Positions 9,067 through 17,021 are shown, numbered from the stretch's first letter. The stretch: 64,000 nucleotides of DNA from Pusillimonas caeni (GCF_003545815.1 NZ_PDUW01000005.1:294289-358288), one strand, 5' to 3'. Numbers and translations: made by a program. Notes: a model not told the origin generated them from the letters alone.

Positions 9067-9957
9067 CTATACGTCCGACTCGATAGACTCCAGCCGTTCA
9101 ATAAACCGAGCCAGCATCAGCGACGGCTCGACATCCCGACGCAACAAGTAGGTGATTAACATGGGCGGACGCCCTGCAAGTTGCCGCGCCACAACTCCCG
9201 GTTCACGGGTGGATGCGATATGTGCTGCACCAGCAAGGCCCAATGCTAGACCCGCCGACACAAGCGCCATCATCACCTCGAACGAGGCCACACGCTGCGC
9301 GAGTAGCGGTTCCTTATCCTGCCTACGCAACACACGATCGACCTGGCGAGCATGGCCCTCGCATACAGCGGGGTCACCCAGTACGAGGGGATAGCGCAGC
9401 ACTTCCTCTAGCGGAATTTTGCGGTACTCCAGCACAGGATGACGTGAAGGCACAGCCACCATCAACTGATCTTCCCAAACCGCTTCGACAATGATGCCGT
9501 CACCCACCGCATCAGCCATAGAAAAGCCTGCGTCATATAGGTCATCGTGCAGCCCTTTAATTTGCTGAGCCAGCGGCACCTCGAATAACCGAACCTCAAC
9601 TTCAGGATCCTCTTCGCGACATCGTGCCAGCAGGGTCGGTAGGCGCGATGGAGTAATGCCGTCAGACAAGGCAATGCGCAACTGCCCCTGAAAGCCATTG
9701 GCAGCAGACTTAACGCTTTCCCGCCCTTGCTCCAAGGCGGCAAGTGCGCGCTGCACATGTTCCAAGAAAAGCCCACCGGCAAGGGTGATCCGGGTGCTAC
9801 GCGTGGTTCGGACGAAAAGCTGCACGCCCAACTCTTCTTCCAGTTCTTTGATGGCGCGCGATAGCGGAGATTGCTCAATATGCAGCCGCTCTGCTGCTCG
9901 TGCGAAGTGAAGCTCTTCTGCAACTGCGATAAAACAACGAAGGTGTCGGAGCTCCAT
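9067..9957 (-). CDS. LysR-family transcriptional regulator of the conjugation region
   Basis: DNA-binding regulator of 296 aa with an N-terminal winged helix-turn-helix (MELRHLRCFIAVAEELHFAR, then AAERLHIEQSPLSRAIKELE) and a C-terminal periplasmic-binding-protein-like effector domain. A LysR gene directly upstream of traG is usual in Tn4371-type elements, where it is often called traR. Here the lipoprotein gene and a terminator lie between it and traG. It is the last recognisable core gene before the cargo. The effector is unknown. Confidence 0.9.
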   Translation of the reverse strand: MELRHLRCFIAVAEELHFARAAERLHIEQSPLSRAIKELEEELGVQLFVRTTRSTRITLAGGLFLEHVQRALAALEQGRESVKSAANGFQGQLRIALSDGITPSRLPTLLARCREEDPEVEVRLFEVPLAQQIKGLHDDLYDAGFSMADAVGDGIIVEAVWEDQLMVAVPSRHPVLEYRKIPLEEVLRYPLVLGDPAVCEGHARQVDRVLRRQDKEPLLAQRVASFEVMMALVSAGLALGLAGAAHIASTREPGVVARQLAGRPPMLITYLLRRDVEPSLMLARFIERLESIESDV

Positions 9958-10183
9958 GAAGCCTCACTCTAGAACTTCTACGCCGATATGGCATCGAAAA
10001 AGGAACCATGCTCCTTCTCGGTGCATCAGGAGACGATTTTTATGTAAAGTGATAAGCATGTGAAGTGTCAACTGAACAGGGTCGGTCCCCGTCACCGAAA
10101 AATGCGCCTAAAATGGCTATAGTTGCCGCACTATAACGAGCTCACACTGAGAAATTATCAGAAGATGGACCGTTTATACGAGG
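9958..10183. other. Core-cargo junction, no gene seen
   Basis: Non-coding stretch between lysR and the first cargo signal. It would hold the lysR promoter (reading left). I see no credible open frame, repeat or integration site here. The gene style changes from conjugation core to metal-resistance cargo across this segment, so it probably marks the left boundary of the accessory insertion. Confidence 0.4.
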
Positions 10184-10199
10184 ATGACAAAAATGTAAT
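10184..10199 (+). promoter_or_regulatory. Orphan CopR-type operator (relic promoter)
   Basis: ATGACAAAAATGTAAT, a perfect example of the repeated operator of this island, read rightward. The next nucleotides contain GCGTAAC and TGTCAG at the same offsets as in the active-looking copies (TGTCAG begins after 16 nt). No TAnnnT hexamer is found 33 nt downstream, and no intact gene follows before the IS element. The upstream CGTTTATAC resembles the copy at 51815, so this may be a leftover of a duplicated promoter. Confidence 0.65.
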
Positions 10200-10564
10200 C
10201 GACGCGTAACTGGATTGTCAGATTGAACCGGTTTGCATATGGCATGAAGCAGTGCTTGCCCCGTCATCGGGAGGTATGGAAAACCATGTTCCTATAGCTC
10301 CTTCCTTTTACAGAACGCCCTCGTCAATATGGTGAACAACGAATTGAATTCACAATATGGTCATGGGCGACCGGCTTTTTTCGCGTTGCCCTATCTCGGA
10401 CTCAACGATACGATGGTCTTAGTCTTGGTAATCGGCAAAGCCATCACACGCCTGCACGTTGGAAATACTTTTGCGCGTTCGGGAAAAACTGGAGCGAGGT
10501 CGATTTCAGCATAAGCAGCCGACCTGCTAAACCCTAGCCACGAGTTGGTAGCACGACTCAAGCA
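10200..10564. other. Degenerate region without a recognisable gene
   Basis: Roughly 360 bp between the orphan operator and the ccmB fragment. Short open frames exist on both strands (for example 10329-10514 on plus), but none has a ribosome-binding site, family resemblance or convincing composition. It is probably scrambled cargo DNA. Confidence 0.4.
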
Positions 10565-10739
10565 GTTAAGGGCGGGCACCCAAAGGATGCCCAGGGCGAT
10601 CTGCCGTAACGTGTCTCGTTCGGGGCCGATACCTAGAGGAAGTAGGCTCACCACGGTGACAAAGAAAAGCAAGCGGCGTTAGGGCATCAGCCTGGCGGCG
10701 CATGGCGGGTCTCACATCACGCCGTATCGCCCCACTAAG
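10565..10739 (-). pseudogene. Fragment of a second ccmB, truncated at the IS end
   Basis: The minus strand encodes RRDVRPAMRRQADALTPL and, after a frameshift, LFFVTVVSLLPLGIGPERD followed by TLRQIALGILWVPAL. The intact CcmB at 49044-49727 has HRDLRLAMRRKSDVLAPL, then FFFVIVVSLFPLGIGAERD and TLRQIAPGILWVAAL at residues 13-65. The similarity starts exactly at the left inverted repeat of the IS and ends near 10565, so only about 58 codons survive. DNA identity is visible but clearly diverged. This shows that another cytochrome c maturation locus once existed here, or that IS-mediated rearrangement carried a piece of one. Confidence 0.8.
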
Positions 10740-10773
10740 GTAAGCGTCTGCCGAACCTTGCAATTACCCACAA
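10740..10773 (+). repeat. Left terminal inverted repeat of the IS4-family element
   Basis: 34-nt end beginning GTAAGCGTCTGCCGAACCTT and ending TTACCCACAA. It matches the reverse complement of 12260-12293 at 33 of 34 positions (T versus C at the tenth base). Confidence 0.88.
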
Positions 10774-10880
10774 ATATCAAGCAGTTGTGAAAGATTTTTG
10801 ATAGTTTAAATTAACTTCGCTGTAACCTGTTGCCATGCGGACGATCTCGGAGGCTATTCGGATGGCGAAGATAACCAAGA

Positions 10881-12269
10881 GTGGAGCTCAGTGCGGATGC
10901 CTGGGCGGAGCAGGAATGCGCGACAGCCAAGTGCGAGTTTTGTGATGCGCGTTTAGCCCGACGTTTTCGCCAAGTTCTCAAACAGATCACGGCGGCTGGC
11001 GAGCCGAGCATTCCTTTTGCCTGCCAAGACGCAGCACAATCGAAGGCGGCCTATCGATTCTTTTCGAATCCGCGTGTTGATGAATGGGCGATTTTGTCCG
11101 GGCACATCCACTGCACGCGCGATCGTGTCCAGTCAATGCCAGGACCATTGCTCGTGCTGCACGATACGGCGGAAATTTCGTATGGCAGTAACGAGGGGGA
11201 CATAGGACTGCTCGGTAGGGTTGGGCGTAAAACGATATGCGGCCTATTGATGCATTCGAGCCTGGCCGTCACCCCTGAGGGACTGCCTCTAGGGATGGCG
11301 GCCGTCAAATTCTGGGCACGCAATAAAATTCAAAGGAACTAATGCGCTCAAGCGCAAGATCAATCCGACCCGTGTACCGATTGAGCAGAAGGAAAGTATT
11401 CGCTGGTTGCAGAACGTGCAGCAATCAACAGCCTTGCTAGACTGTCCGGATCAATGCATTCATATCGGTGATCGTGAATGCGACATCTATGAATTGTTCT
11501 GCGCCGCTCAAGAATTGGGTACACACTTCCTCGTGCACACCTGCGCTGATCGGCTCTGTGGCGATGGCACTCACACGTGGCCGAGGAGATGCGCACCGTG
11601 CGCAGCAGAGGAATACACAAGATAGAGTTCAGAGATAAGGACGGTCGGGTGTGCCAGGCGCGGTTGGCATTGACGTTTCGGCGTTTGCGTCTTTTACCGT
11701 CGCGCGCCAAGCGTAGCCGATATCCTGAGTTGACGGTTACCATCATTCACGCACGAGAAAAGGACAAGCTCAAAGGGCGCGATCCCATCGATTGGAAGTT
11801 GGTGACTGATATGCCGGTGCGCACTCGAACCGAGGCCATTGAGAAGTTACGTTGGTATGCATTGCGTTGGAAAATTGAGATGTTCCACTACATTCTGAAA
11901 TCAGGCTGCCGAATCGAACAGCCCAAGCTTCGCAAGGCGCAACGGCGCATTAATCTCATCGCCCTGTGTTGCATCGTAAGTTGGCGGACCTTCTGGCTCA
12001 CTATGATTCATCGCTCGGCACCTCGAGCGCCACCAGAGGTGGCATTTACCGTAGACGAAAGACTCGTGCTGACCAAGCTATCCCAACAGTGGCGCAAGCC
12101 GTTATCGCAGCAGTCCCGTCTGGCAGAATATCTAATTTGCCTAGCCCGGCTTGGTGGCTATTTGGCGAGGGCGCATGATCCGCCTCCGGGCAACTTGGTT
12201 ATCTGGAGAGGCATGCGTCGGCTTAGCGATCTGCTGCTAGGAGCACAGATCGCCAAGAATTGTGGGTAA
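10881..12269 (+). pseudogene. IS4-family transposase (Tn5 type), two frameshifts
   Basis: DDE transposase related to Tn5 Tnp. Frame 1 starts at GTG 10881 and carries the N-terminal DNA-binding region (DARLARRFRQVLKQI) and the first catalytic segment (LLVLHDTAEISY). It stops at 11342 because of an extra A in the AATAAAATTC run near 11320-11330. The protein resumes as KFKGTNALKRKINPTRVP in another frame with the segment HIGDRECDIYELF. A missing base near 11577 shifts it back to MAEEMRTVRSRGIHKIEF. The C-terminal YREK-like region (RTRTEAIEKLRWYALRWKIE) is intact. Two independent shifts argue against programmed frameshifting, so the element is probably dead. Confidence 0.85.
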
Positions 12270-12293
12270 TTGCAAGGTTCGGCGGACGCTTAC
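12260..12293 (-). repeat. Right terminal inverted repeat of the IS4-family element
   Basis: Mirror of 10740-10773, beginning TTGTGGGTAATTGCAAGG and ending GGACGCTTAC. It overlaps the last codons of the transposase reading frame (stop at 12267-12269), as is common in compact insertion sequences. Confidence 0.88.
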
Positions 12294-12434
12294 TTAAAGT
12301 CTGTCGAATTCTGCTCAACCATGTCAACGGTGCTGTGGATCGTTGGCGGCGATGACGTCGCCGTTAAGGCGTCCAGTGCGTAATTACCTTTCAGAACCGG
12401 GTCAATTGGTCTACTACTTTAATAGTTAACTGCT

Positions 12435-13853
12435 CTAAGCCTCGCGATCTCTCTCCTGAGGAAGCTTGATCTCGAAAACCATTTTCCCACCCTCATCTTT
12501 TGCAGAAATGGAGCCGCCATGTGCTTCAATAATCGATTTGACAATGGCTAGACCCAAACCGGCTCCGTCACCTTTACGTTGGCGTGAAGGATCGGCTCGG
12601 TAAAATCGGTCAAACAGCTTCGGAAGATGTTCGCGATCTATCATTGGCCCGTAGTTGTACACACGAATAGCCACCATGTCGTTGCTGTTCGCCGCTAGTG
12701 AAACTGTGACCGCGCGGCCCGCAGGGGAATAGCGGAGGGCATTAGATAAAAGGTTGCTCAGCGCGCGTCGTATCATCAATCTATCGCCCTGAATACGTAA
12801 TGCTTGTCCTTCTCGTATCAATGAAACGGACCGTTCTTCAGCCCACGCTTCGAAGTAATCAAATAGAGCTTGCACTTCTGCAGCCAAATCCACGCTGACG
12901 AGCTCAGGTTTGAGCTGATTATTATCGGCCTGTGCCAAAAACAACATATCTGCGACCATTTTGGCCATACGCTCGTACTCTTCCAGATTCGAATATAAAA
13001 TTTCTCGATACTGGTCGACATCACGCGATTGTGAGAGAGCAACTTCCGTCTGAGTCTTCAGATTCGTTATGGGCGTACGCATCTCATGAGCGATATCAGC
13101 CGAAAAATTCGACAGCCGCTGAAAACCTTCTTCAATGCGATCGAGCATCTCATTGAATGAGACGGCTAGCTCAGTCAACTCCACCGGAACCGTACCAGGA
13201 TCAAGCCGAATAAAAAGCTGATCAGATTTGATTCGACGAATCTCCCGGCTGATGCGCCGTATCGGCGCATGCCCTTGATACACCGCAAGCCACGTCGCGA
13301 AAATGGCAATCAGACAGGCTGCGGTCGTAATAATTCTCAGGTAACTGCGAAAACTTTCAAGATAGTGCAAGTGAAAATTGATACCAGTGGCAACGGCTAA
13401 GGTTAAAGGCTCGGTGCCTTGAGGACCTTTGTTCATTAGCTGCACAACAGCACCTCTATAGGTTTCTCCCTTATCCCGCCAGATTTTCACCGAATCAATG
13501 TTAATCACGCCCGTAGAGGGTGCCAACCGTGCAAAACCATCCAGATCCGAATTAGGCGTAGCGTAAATCACATTTCCATGACTATCCGACACTCGAAACT
13601 GTGCATTACGATGACCTGAGATCGCAGCGGCCAGCCGCCGCGTCAAGGCATCGGGTTCTTGACTGGCTGGCGGCTCGGAAAGCGACTGCGTCAGCGATTG
13701 AACCACAGCATTAAGCTCATCGACATCCTGCTGAACGAAGTGACTATTAATAGATCGTTGGACCATCCATCCAAACGTAAGAAGCACCGCTGTGATGACC
13801 GCTCCAATGGATACGGTCAGGCGCAGGGCCAGGGACGCAGGGCGGCGTGCCAC
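12435..13853 (-). CDS. copS: Copper-sensing histidine kinase (CopS/CusS family)
   Basis: Membrane sensor kinase of 472 aa. Transmembrane helices lie near residues 12-30 and 172-192 and enclose a roughly 140-residue periplasmic sensor domain with several Met and His residues. Then come a HAMP domain (IRRISREIRRIKSDQLF) and the H-box SADIAHEMRTP with phospho-acceptor His near 256. The G boxes are GAGLGLAIVKSI and the preceding NLLSNALRYSP. It starts 5 bp after the response regulator stop. The heavy-metal sensor kinase architecture and position beside cop genes support copper sensing. A CusS/IrlS-type sensor for another metal is not excluded. Confidence 0.9.
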   Translation of the reverse strand: MARRPASLALRLTVSIGAVITAVLLTFGWMVQRSINSHFVQQDVDELNAVVQSLTQSLSEPPASQEPDALTRRLAAAISGHRNAQFRVSDSHGNVIYATPNSDLDGFARLAPSTGVINIDSVKIWRDKGETYRGAVVQLMNKGPQGTEPLTLAVATGINFHLHYLESFRSYLRIITTAACLIAIFATWLAVYQGHAPIRRISREIRRIKSDQLFIRLDPGTVPVELTELAVSFNEMLDRIEEGFQRLSNFSADIAHEMRTPITNLKTQTEVALSQSRDVDQYREILYSNLEEYERMAKMVADMLFLAQADNNQLKPELVSVDLAAEVQALFDYFEAWAEERSVSLIREGQALRIQGDRLMIRRALSNLLSNALRYSPAGRAVTVSLAANSNDMVAIRVYNYGPMIDREHLPKLFDRFYRADPSRQRKGDGAGLGLAIVKSIIEAHGGSISAKDEGGKMVFEIKLPQERDREA

Positions 13854-13858
13854 TCTTT

Positions 13859-14542
13859 TCAGCCCGCGCTGCTGACATCAAGCATATATCCCATACCGCG
13901 AACGGTATGAATTAGCTTGGGCTCAAAAGCATCATCAATTTTGGCACGCAGGCGCCGAATTGCCACGTCAATGACGTTAGTATCGCTGTCAAAATTCATA
14001 TCCCACACCTGCGAGGCAATCAGAGAACGCGGTAACACTTCGCCTTGGCGACGCACCAAAAGCTCCAAAAGTGCGAACTCCTTGTTTGTCAGGTTAATGC
14101 GTACCTCTTGTCGCTTTGCTCGCCGACGCGGAATGTCCAGCACCAGGTCAGCCACCTGCAGTTGATCGTTAAAGACTGGCGTGGTTCCACGACGCAATAG
14201 CGTACGCACTCGTGCGAGTAGCTCCGAAAAAGCAAAAGGTTTAATCAAATAATCATCGGCGCCTAGTTCCAAGCCCTTAACCCGGTCCTCCACGCTATCG
14301 CGTGCCGTCAAAAACAATACGGGGGTAGCCGACTTCGCTTCGCGCAACGCTTGAACAATTCGCCAGCCGTCAACATCTGGCAGCATGACATCCAGGATGA
14401 TCAAATCATAGTCCTCTGTCAGGGCGAGGTGATGCCCGTCCAAACCCGTACGGGCCAGATCGACTATAAAGCCGGACTCGACGAGCCCTTGGCGTATGTA
14501 TTCGCCAGTTTTTATCTCATCTTCAACGACGAGCAATTTCAT
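13859..14542 (-). CDS. copR: Copper-response regulator (CopR/CusR, OmpR family)
   Basis: Response regulator of about 227 aa from ATG 14542. That start is chosen because AGGAG sits 7 nt upstream and the protein then begins MKLLVVEDE. The upstream in-frame ATG at 14563 would add seven unconserved residues. Receiver domain residues are the acidic pair E7/D8, phospho-acceptor D51 ([10 protein letters not shown]) and K in DYLIKPF. The C-terminal winged helix ends with [16 protein letters not shown] and [11 protein letters not shown], typical of CopR/CusR/IrlR. It is transcribed with copS and has a copy of the island operator 125 bp upstream, so autoregulation is likely. It is the best candidate for the protein that reads all copies of that operator. 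Confidence 0.92.
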   Translation of the reverse strand: MKLLVVEDEIKTGEYIRQGLVESGFIVDLARTGLDGHHLALTEDYDLIILDVMLPDVDGWRIVQALREAKSATPVLFLTARDSVEDRVKGLELGADDYLIKPFAFSELLARVRTLLRRGTTPVFNDQLQVADLVLDIPRRRAKRQEVRINLTNKEFALLELLVRRQGEVLPRSLIASQVWDMNFDSDTNVIDVAIRRLRAKIDDAFEPKLIHTVRGMGYMLDVSSAG

Positions 14543-14627
14543 GTGATCACTCCTGCGATGCACTTCCGTTCTGTGTCTGACTTAAGGGATCACCCCCTGA
14601 CCTAGAAGCGTCAGAAATCATGATACG

Positions 14628-14682
14628 ACTGTACCCGCGCGAAGCTGACAACACGATGACGAATGAATTACAAAATTGTAAT
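14628..14682 (-). promoter_or_regulatory. copRS promoter with CopR-type operator
   Basis: Read leftward: operator ATTACAATTTTGTAAT (14682-14667), 16 nt, TGTCAG, then a -10-like TACAGT at 14633-14628, exactly 33 nt after the operator. The predicted start of transcription is about 80 nt before the copR ATG. The rest of 14683-14934 shows no gene. Confidence 0.75.
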
Positions 14683-14934
14683 ACACCAATATTTCGAACA
14701 AGTTCTCTTTAAATGCCCTTGTGGCCATTGGGCAGTATCGGACATTTCGTCTCCGCGACCAAGTTACCTGGTGAAGGGCAGTGAGCTTGCCCAAATGTTT
14801 TGTCAGATAGTCGCGAACATCTGCGAAGCGTGTGGCCAACAGTATGGCTAGCCTTAGCATGGACAATTAAGAGCATTGCGCCAAAGCGTGCCAAAAATTG
14901 GTACGCGGGCTCGACGGCTTAACAGTGTCCGGCC

Positions 14935-15135
14935 CTAGATTTTGAGCACCGGCGTATAACCTACTTCTCGAATGGCACGTTCGATGACCTCTGCATTAAG
15001 CTCTCCATCGACCCGAACCAAATGAGCAGGCAGATCAATGCTAACGCTGGCCGTCGGTGCCGTTTCTTTAACCACGCGCGTTATGGTCTCTACACAGTGA
15101 CCGCACGTCATATCTTTCACTTCAAATTCAATCAT
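14935..15135 (-). CDS. HMA-domain copper chaperone (CopZ-like)
   Basis: Cytosolic 66-aa protein made of a single heavy-metal-associated domain. It has the metal site MTCGHC (residues 9-14) and the usual ferredoxin-like pattern with VRVDGELNAEVIERAI near the end. Such proteins bind Cu+ and hand it to P-type ATPases or regulators. AAGGAGACAGC precedes the ATG as the ribosome-binding site. It lies upstream of copRS on the same strand but has its own MerR-type promoter. A mercury chaperone is less likely because there is no signal peptide and the context is copper. Confidence 0.9.
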   Translation of the reverse strand: MIEFEVKDMTCGHCVETITRVVKETAPTASVSIDLPAHLVRVDGELNAEVIERAIREVGYTPVLKI

Positions 15136-15167
15136 TGTGCTGTCTCCTTAGGTAATGCAGCATAACC

Positions 15168-15198
15168 ATACTAAACCTTGCCATTACGGCAATGTCAA
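15168..15198 (-). promoter_or_regulatory. CueR/MerR-type promoter of the copper chaperone gene
   Basis: Read leftward: TTGACA (15198-15193), a 19-nt spacer (15192-15174), then TAGTAT (15173-15168). The spacer contains the dyad TTGCC-N5-GGCAA. An over-long 19-nt spacer with a central dyad is the hallmark of promoters controlled by MerR-family activators such as CueR. No intact MerR-family gene is present in the window, so the regulator would have to be supplied elsewhere. Confidence 0.7.
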
Positions 15199-15335
15199 GC
15201 TGGCCCAGCGTCGCATTTACCGGCTTCTTTTTCAATAAGATCACACACCTGCACCGTGCGATCGACTTCGCAGTTGCTTTTTTTCTCCGTTAAGTAACAG
15301 CAAACTGCTCGACTGTCGTGAAGCTTGGCACAGAC

Positions 15336-15390
15336 ATGACAAAGATGTAATGAGAGCGTAATCGGACTGACAGCCTGGCTTCGCTACAGT
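15336..15390 (+). promoter_or_regulatory. CopR-type promoter of the DUF2933 gene cluster
   Basis: Operator ATGACAAAGATGTAAT (15336-15351), GCGTAAT four nt later, TGACAG after 16 nt, and -10-like TACAGT at 15385-15390, 33 nt after the operator. It fits transcription toward 15460. It is one of the cleanest copies of the repeated promoter design. Confidence 0.78.
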
Positions 15391-15459
15391 GTGTTTATCA
15401 CCGCTCATTCGTCACTGCCGGGCGGATATGAACCAACCTGTCCAATTGAAGGAGCGATG

Positions 15460-15720
15460 ATGAAATGTGACATGAAAACTATGTTAAAGGCGGCCCTTAG
15501 CCTAGGTGCTGTCATTGCAGTGGCGTACGCAACTTTGCCGTCCGCCCGAGAATGGATTACGGCCAGCGCCCCATTTTTATTCTTCCTGATTTGTCCTTTG
15601 ATGATGGTATTCATGATGAAAGGCATGCAATCCTGCCACAAAGAGCGAAAGGTCGATAACAACCAAGCTGATAAAACTCCCGCCACACAATTGGTCGGAC
15701 ACTCGCCGCTCAAAGACTAG
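15460..15720 (+). CDS. DUF2933 family small membrane protein
   Basis: Protein of 86 aa that starts MKCDMKTMLKAALSLGAVIA. AAGGAG lies 5 nt before ATG 15460; an adjacent ATG at 15457 is too close to it. Two hydrophobic helices (about residues 10-26 and 36-55) are followed by a Met-rich motif (CPLMMVFMMKGMQS) and a hydrophilic tail with CH. The function of DUF2933 proteins is unknown, but they recur in copper and silver resistance loci. The Cys/Met/His content suggests metal contact at the membrane, which is inference. A paralogue is at 40849-41133 with the same first seven residues. Confidence 0.85.
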   Translation: MKCDMKTMLKAALSLGAVIAVAYATLPSAREWITASAPFLFFLICPLMMVFMMKGMQSCHKERKVDNNQADKTPATQLVGHSPLKD

Positions 15721-15795
15721 CCGGCTCGCAGCCGTCCTACCCTACCCATAGCGGACTCCTGATGGGGTAGCACTTAGATTTACGGATATCACGTG

Positions 15796-16767
15796 ATGAG
15801 TTCTAAAACGATTTTTACCAGCCTGGCGGCAACAAGCGTTGGCACGCTATTGATGTTCGGCGGAATCGGCGTAGCAACCGCAAGTACCGATCCATCCGTA
15901 GCCGATGTACAAGCCATAATGACTTTGGCACAGGCTGCGCCGATTGAACTCACGCACGTGCACGGGCTTGCCTATAGCACAGACGGTAAACAGTTGCTGA
16001 TCCCGAGCCATCATGGCATCGCGGCGTATTCGAACGGTCAATGGACAAAGATGGCCGGCCCCGAGCATGATTACATGGGATTCGCCACCACCCGCGGGGC
16101 GTTTTACAGCAGCGGGCATCCCGCAACAGGCTCGAAGCTAATTAATCCGTTCGGCCTCATCAAGAGTACGGATGCGGGAAAAACTTGGCGACAGTTGGGG
16201 CTGGAAGGAGAGTCCGATTTTCATACCTTGGCCACAAGCTATGAAACCGATGCGGTGTACGTCCTGAATTATGGGCCTAATACCCGGATGCCCCAAGCTG
16301 GGCTGTATATGACTCAAACAGACGGCCTGGCATGGGCGCGGGCAGCCGCTAACGGCCTAAGGGCCAAAATTAATAGCTTGGCGGTGCACCCGCGCGATGT
16401 CAACGTCGTTGCCGTGGGCGCTGCCGACGGGTTGTACTTGTCTCGTGACGCGGGCAACCATTTTGAGCCATTGGTCCAGAGCGCGCAGGTACTTGCGCAG
16501 TGGTTCGATCTGGATGGCGAGCACCTCTGGGTTAGCAGTTATGCAAATGTCCCCGTGCTAAGTCGCATGGACCTGAAGGACGGCGGAGTTATAGAAAAAA
16601 TCGAGCTTCCCGCACTAGATGAAGACGCGGTGGCCTTTATTGCTCAAAACCCTACCCGCCACGAAGAACTTGCGATCGCGACCTTCAAGCGTAGCGTCTA
16701 TATCAGTCAAGATCGTGGTGCGACCTGGCTACAGATTGCTAAAGGTGGCACGACGCTCGATAAGTAA
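15796..16767 (+). CDS. Periplasmic BNR/sialidase-like repeat protein (F510_1955 family glycosylhydrolase)
   Basis: Exported protein of 323 aa with an N-terminal signal segment (SLAATSVGTLLMFGGIGVAT). A beta-propeller-like body follows, with Asp-box repeats STDAGKTW, SRDAGNHF and SQDRGATW. It resembles the so-called F510_1955 glycosylhydrolase family that accompanies copper genes, but I see no proof of glycosidase activity. The segment LTHVHGLAYSTDGKQLLIPS near residue 55 is typical of the family. ATG 15796 is preferred to the GTG just before it. It is probably cotranscribed with the DUF2933 gene. Confidence 0.82.
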   Translation: MSSKTIFTSLAATSVGTLLMFGGIGVATASTDPSVADVQAIMTLAQAAPIELTHVHGLAYSTDGKQLLIPSHHGIAAYSNGQWTKMAGPEHDYMGFATTRGAFYSSGHPATGSKLINPFGLIKSTDAGKTWRQLGLEGESDFHTLATSYETDAVYVLNYGPNTRMPQAGLYMTQTDGLAWARAAANGLRAKINSLAVHPRDVNVVAVGAADGLYLSRDAGNHFEPLVQSAQVLAQWFDLDGEHLWVSSYANVPVLSRMDLKDGGVIEKIELPALDEDAVAFIAQNPTRHEELAIATFKRSVYISQDRGATWLQIAKGGTTLDK

Positions 16768-16824
16768 TCTCCTGACATCGTATCGTTTGGCATTCACATA
16801 GCGTAAAGCAATTTGAGTAGTTTC

Positions 16825-16938
16825 ATGAGTAATAAACTGATAAAAATCATTGTGATCGCACTGGCGGCGATTGGACTCATAGCCGTTTTTGCTTTTGTCG
16901 GCATGGGAGCCATGATGTTTTGGATGATGGGCACTTAA
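16825..16938 (+). CDS. 37-aa single-pass membrane peptide of the copper cluster
   Basis: Small open frame ATG 16825 to TAA 16936-16938 encoding 37 residues: MSNKLIKIIVIALAAIGLIA, then VFAFVGMGAMMFWMMGT. It has a basic start, one hydrophobic helix and a Met-rich end. A paralogue of 32 aa is at 40736-40834 with the same plan (RIVLLALAVIGLVAIFAFVF). Both stand beside a DUF2933 gene. Conservation of a peptide pair in two distant copies argues that it is a real gene. The function is unknown; the Met cluster suggests Cu(I) contact or a partner in a membrane complex. Confidence 0.7.
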   Translation: MSNKLIKIIVIALAAIGLIAVFAFVGMGAMMFWMMGT

Positions 16939-17021
16939 CGCGAGCGTTACACGCTTAAGTGCCTCCCTGCTGCCAGTATCGAAAATGCAACCACACAGCC
17001 CAACCTGAAGAATACCTATGC

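Larger units (their letters stand above)
10740..12293 (+). mobile_element. IS4-family (Tn5/IS50-like) insertion sequence, inactivated
   Basis: A 1554-bp element bounded by 34-bp inverted repeats: left end 10740-10773 (GTAAGCGTCTGCCGAACC...), right end 12260-12293 as its complement with one mismatch. Between them lies one transposase gene read rightward, broken by two frameshifts. The sequences outside the two ends (...CCACTAAG and TTAAAGTC...) show no target-site duplication. The left flank is ccmB-like and the right flank is not. This suggests deletion or recombination after insertion rather than a simple insertion. Confidence 0.85.

Noticed and set aside
10329..10514. Possible small gene on plus after the orphan operator
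   Set aside because: No family similarity, poor start context, and it lies in visibly degenerate DNA beside the ccmB fragment.
14618..14866. Overlapping open frames on both strands in the copRS upstream region
   Set aside because: They run through the operator and -10 of copRS, have no ribosome-binding site and no recognisable product.
15745..15776. Imperfect hairpin between the DUF2933 and BNR-repeat genes
   Set aside because: The stem CTACCCAT/ATGGGGTAG has a bulge and no U tract, and the two genes are probably cotranscribed; not called as a terminator.
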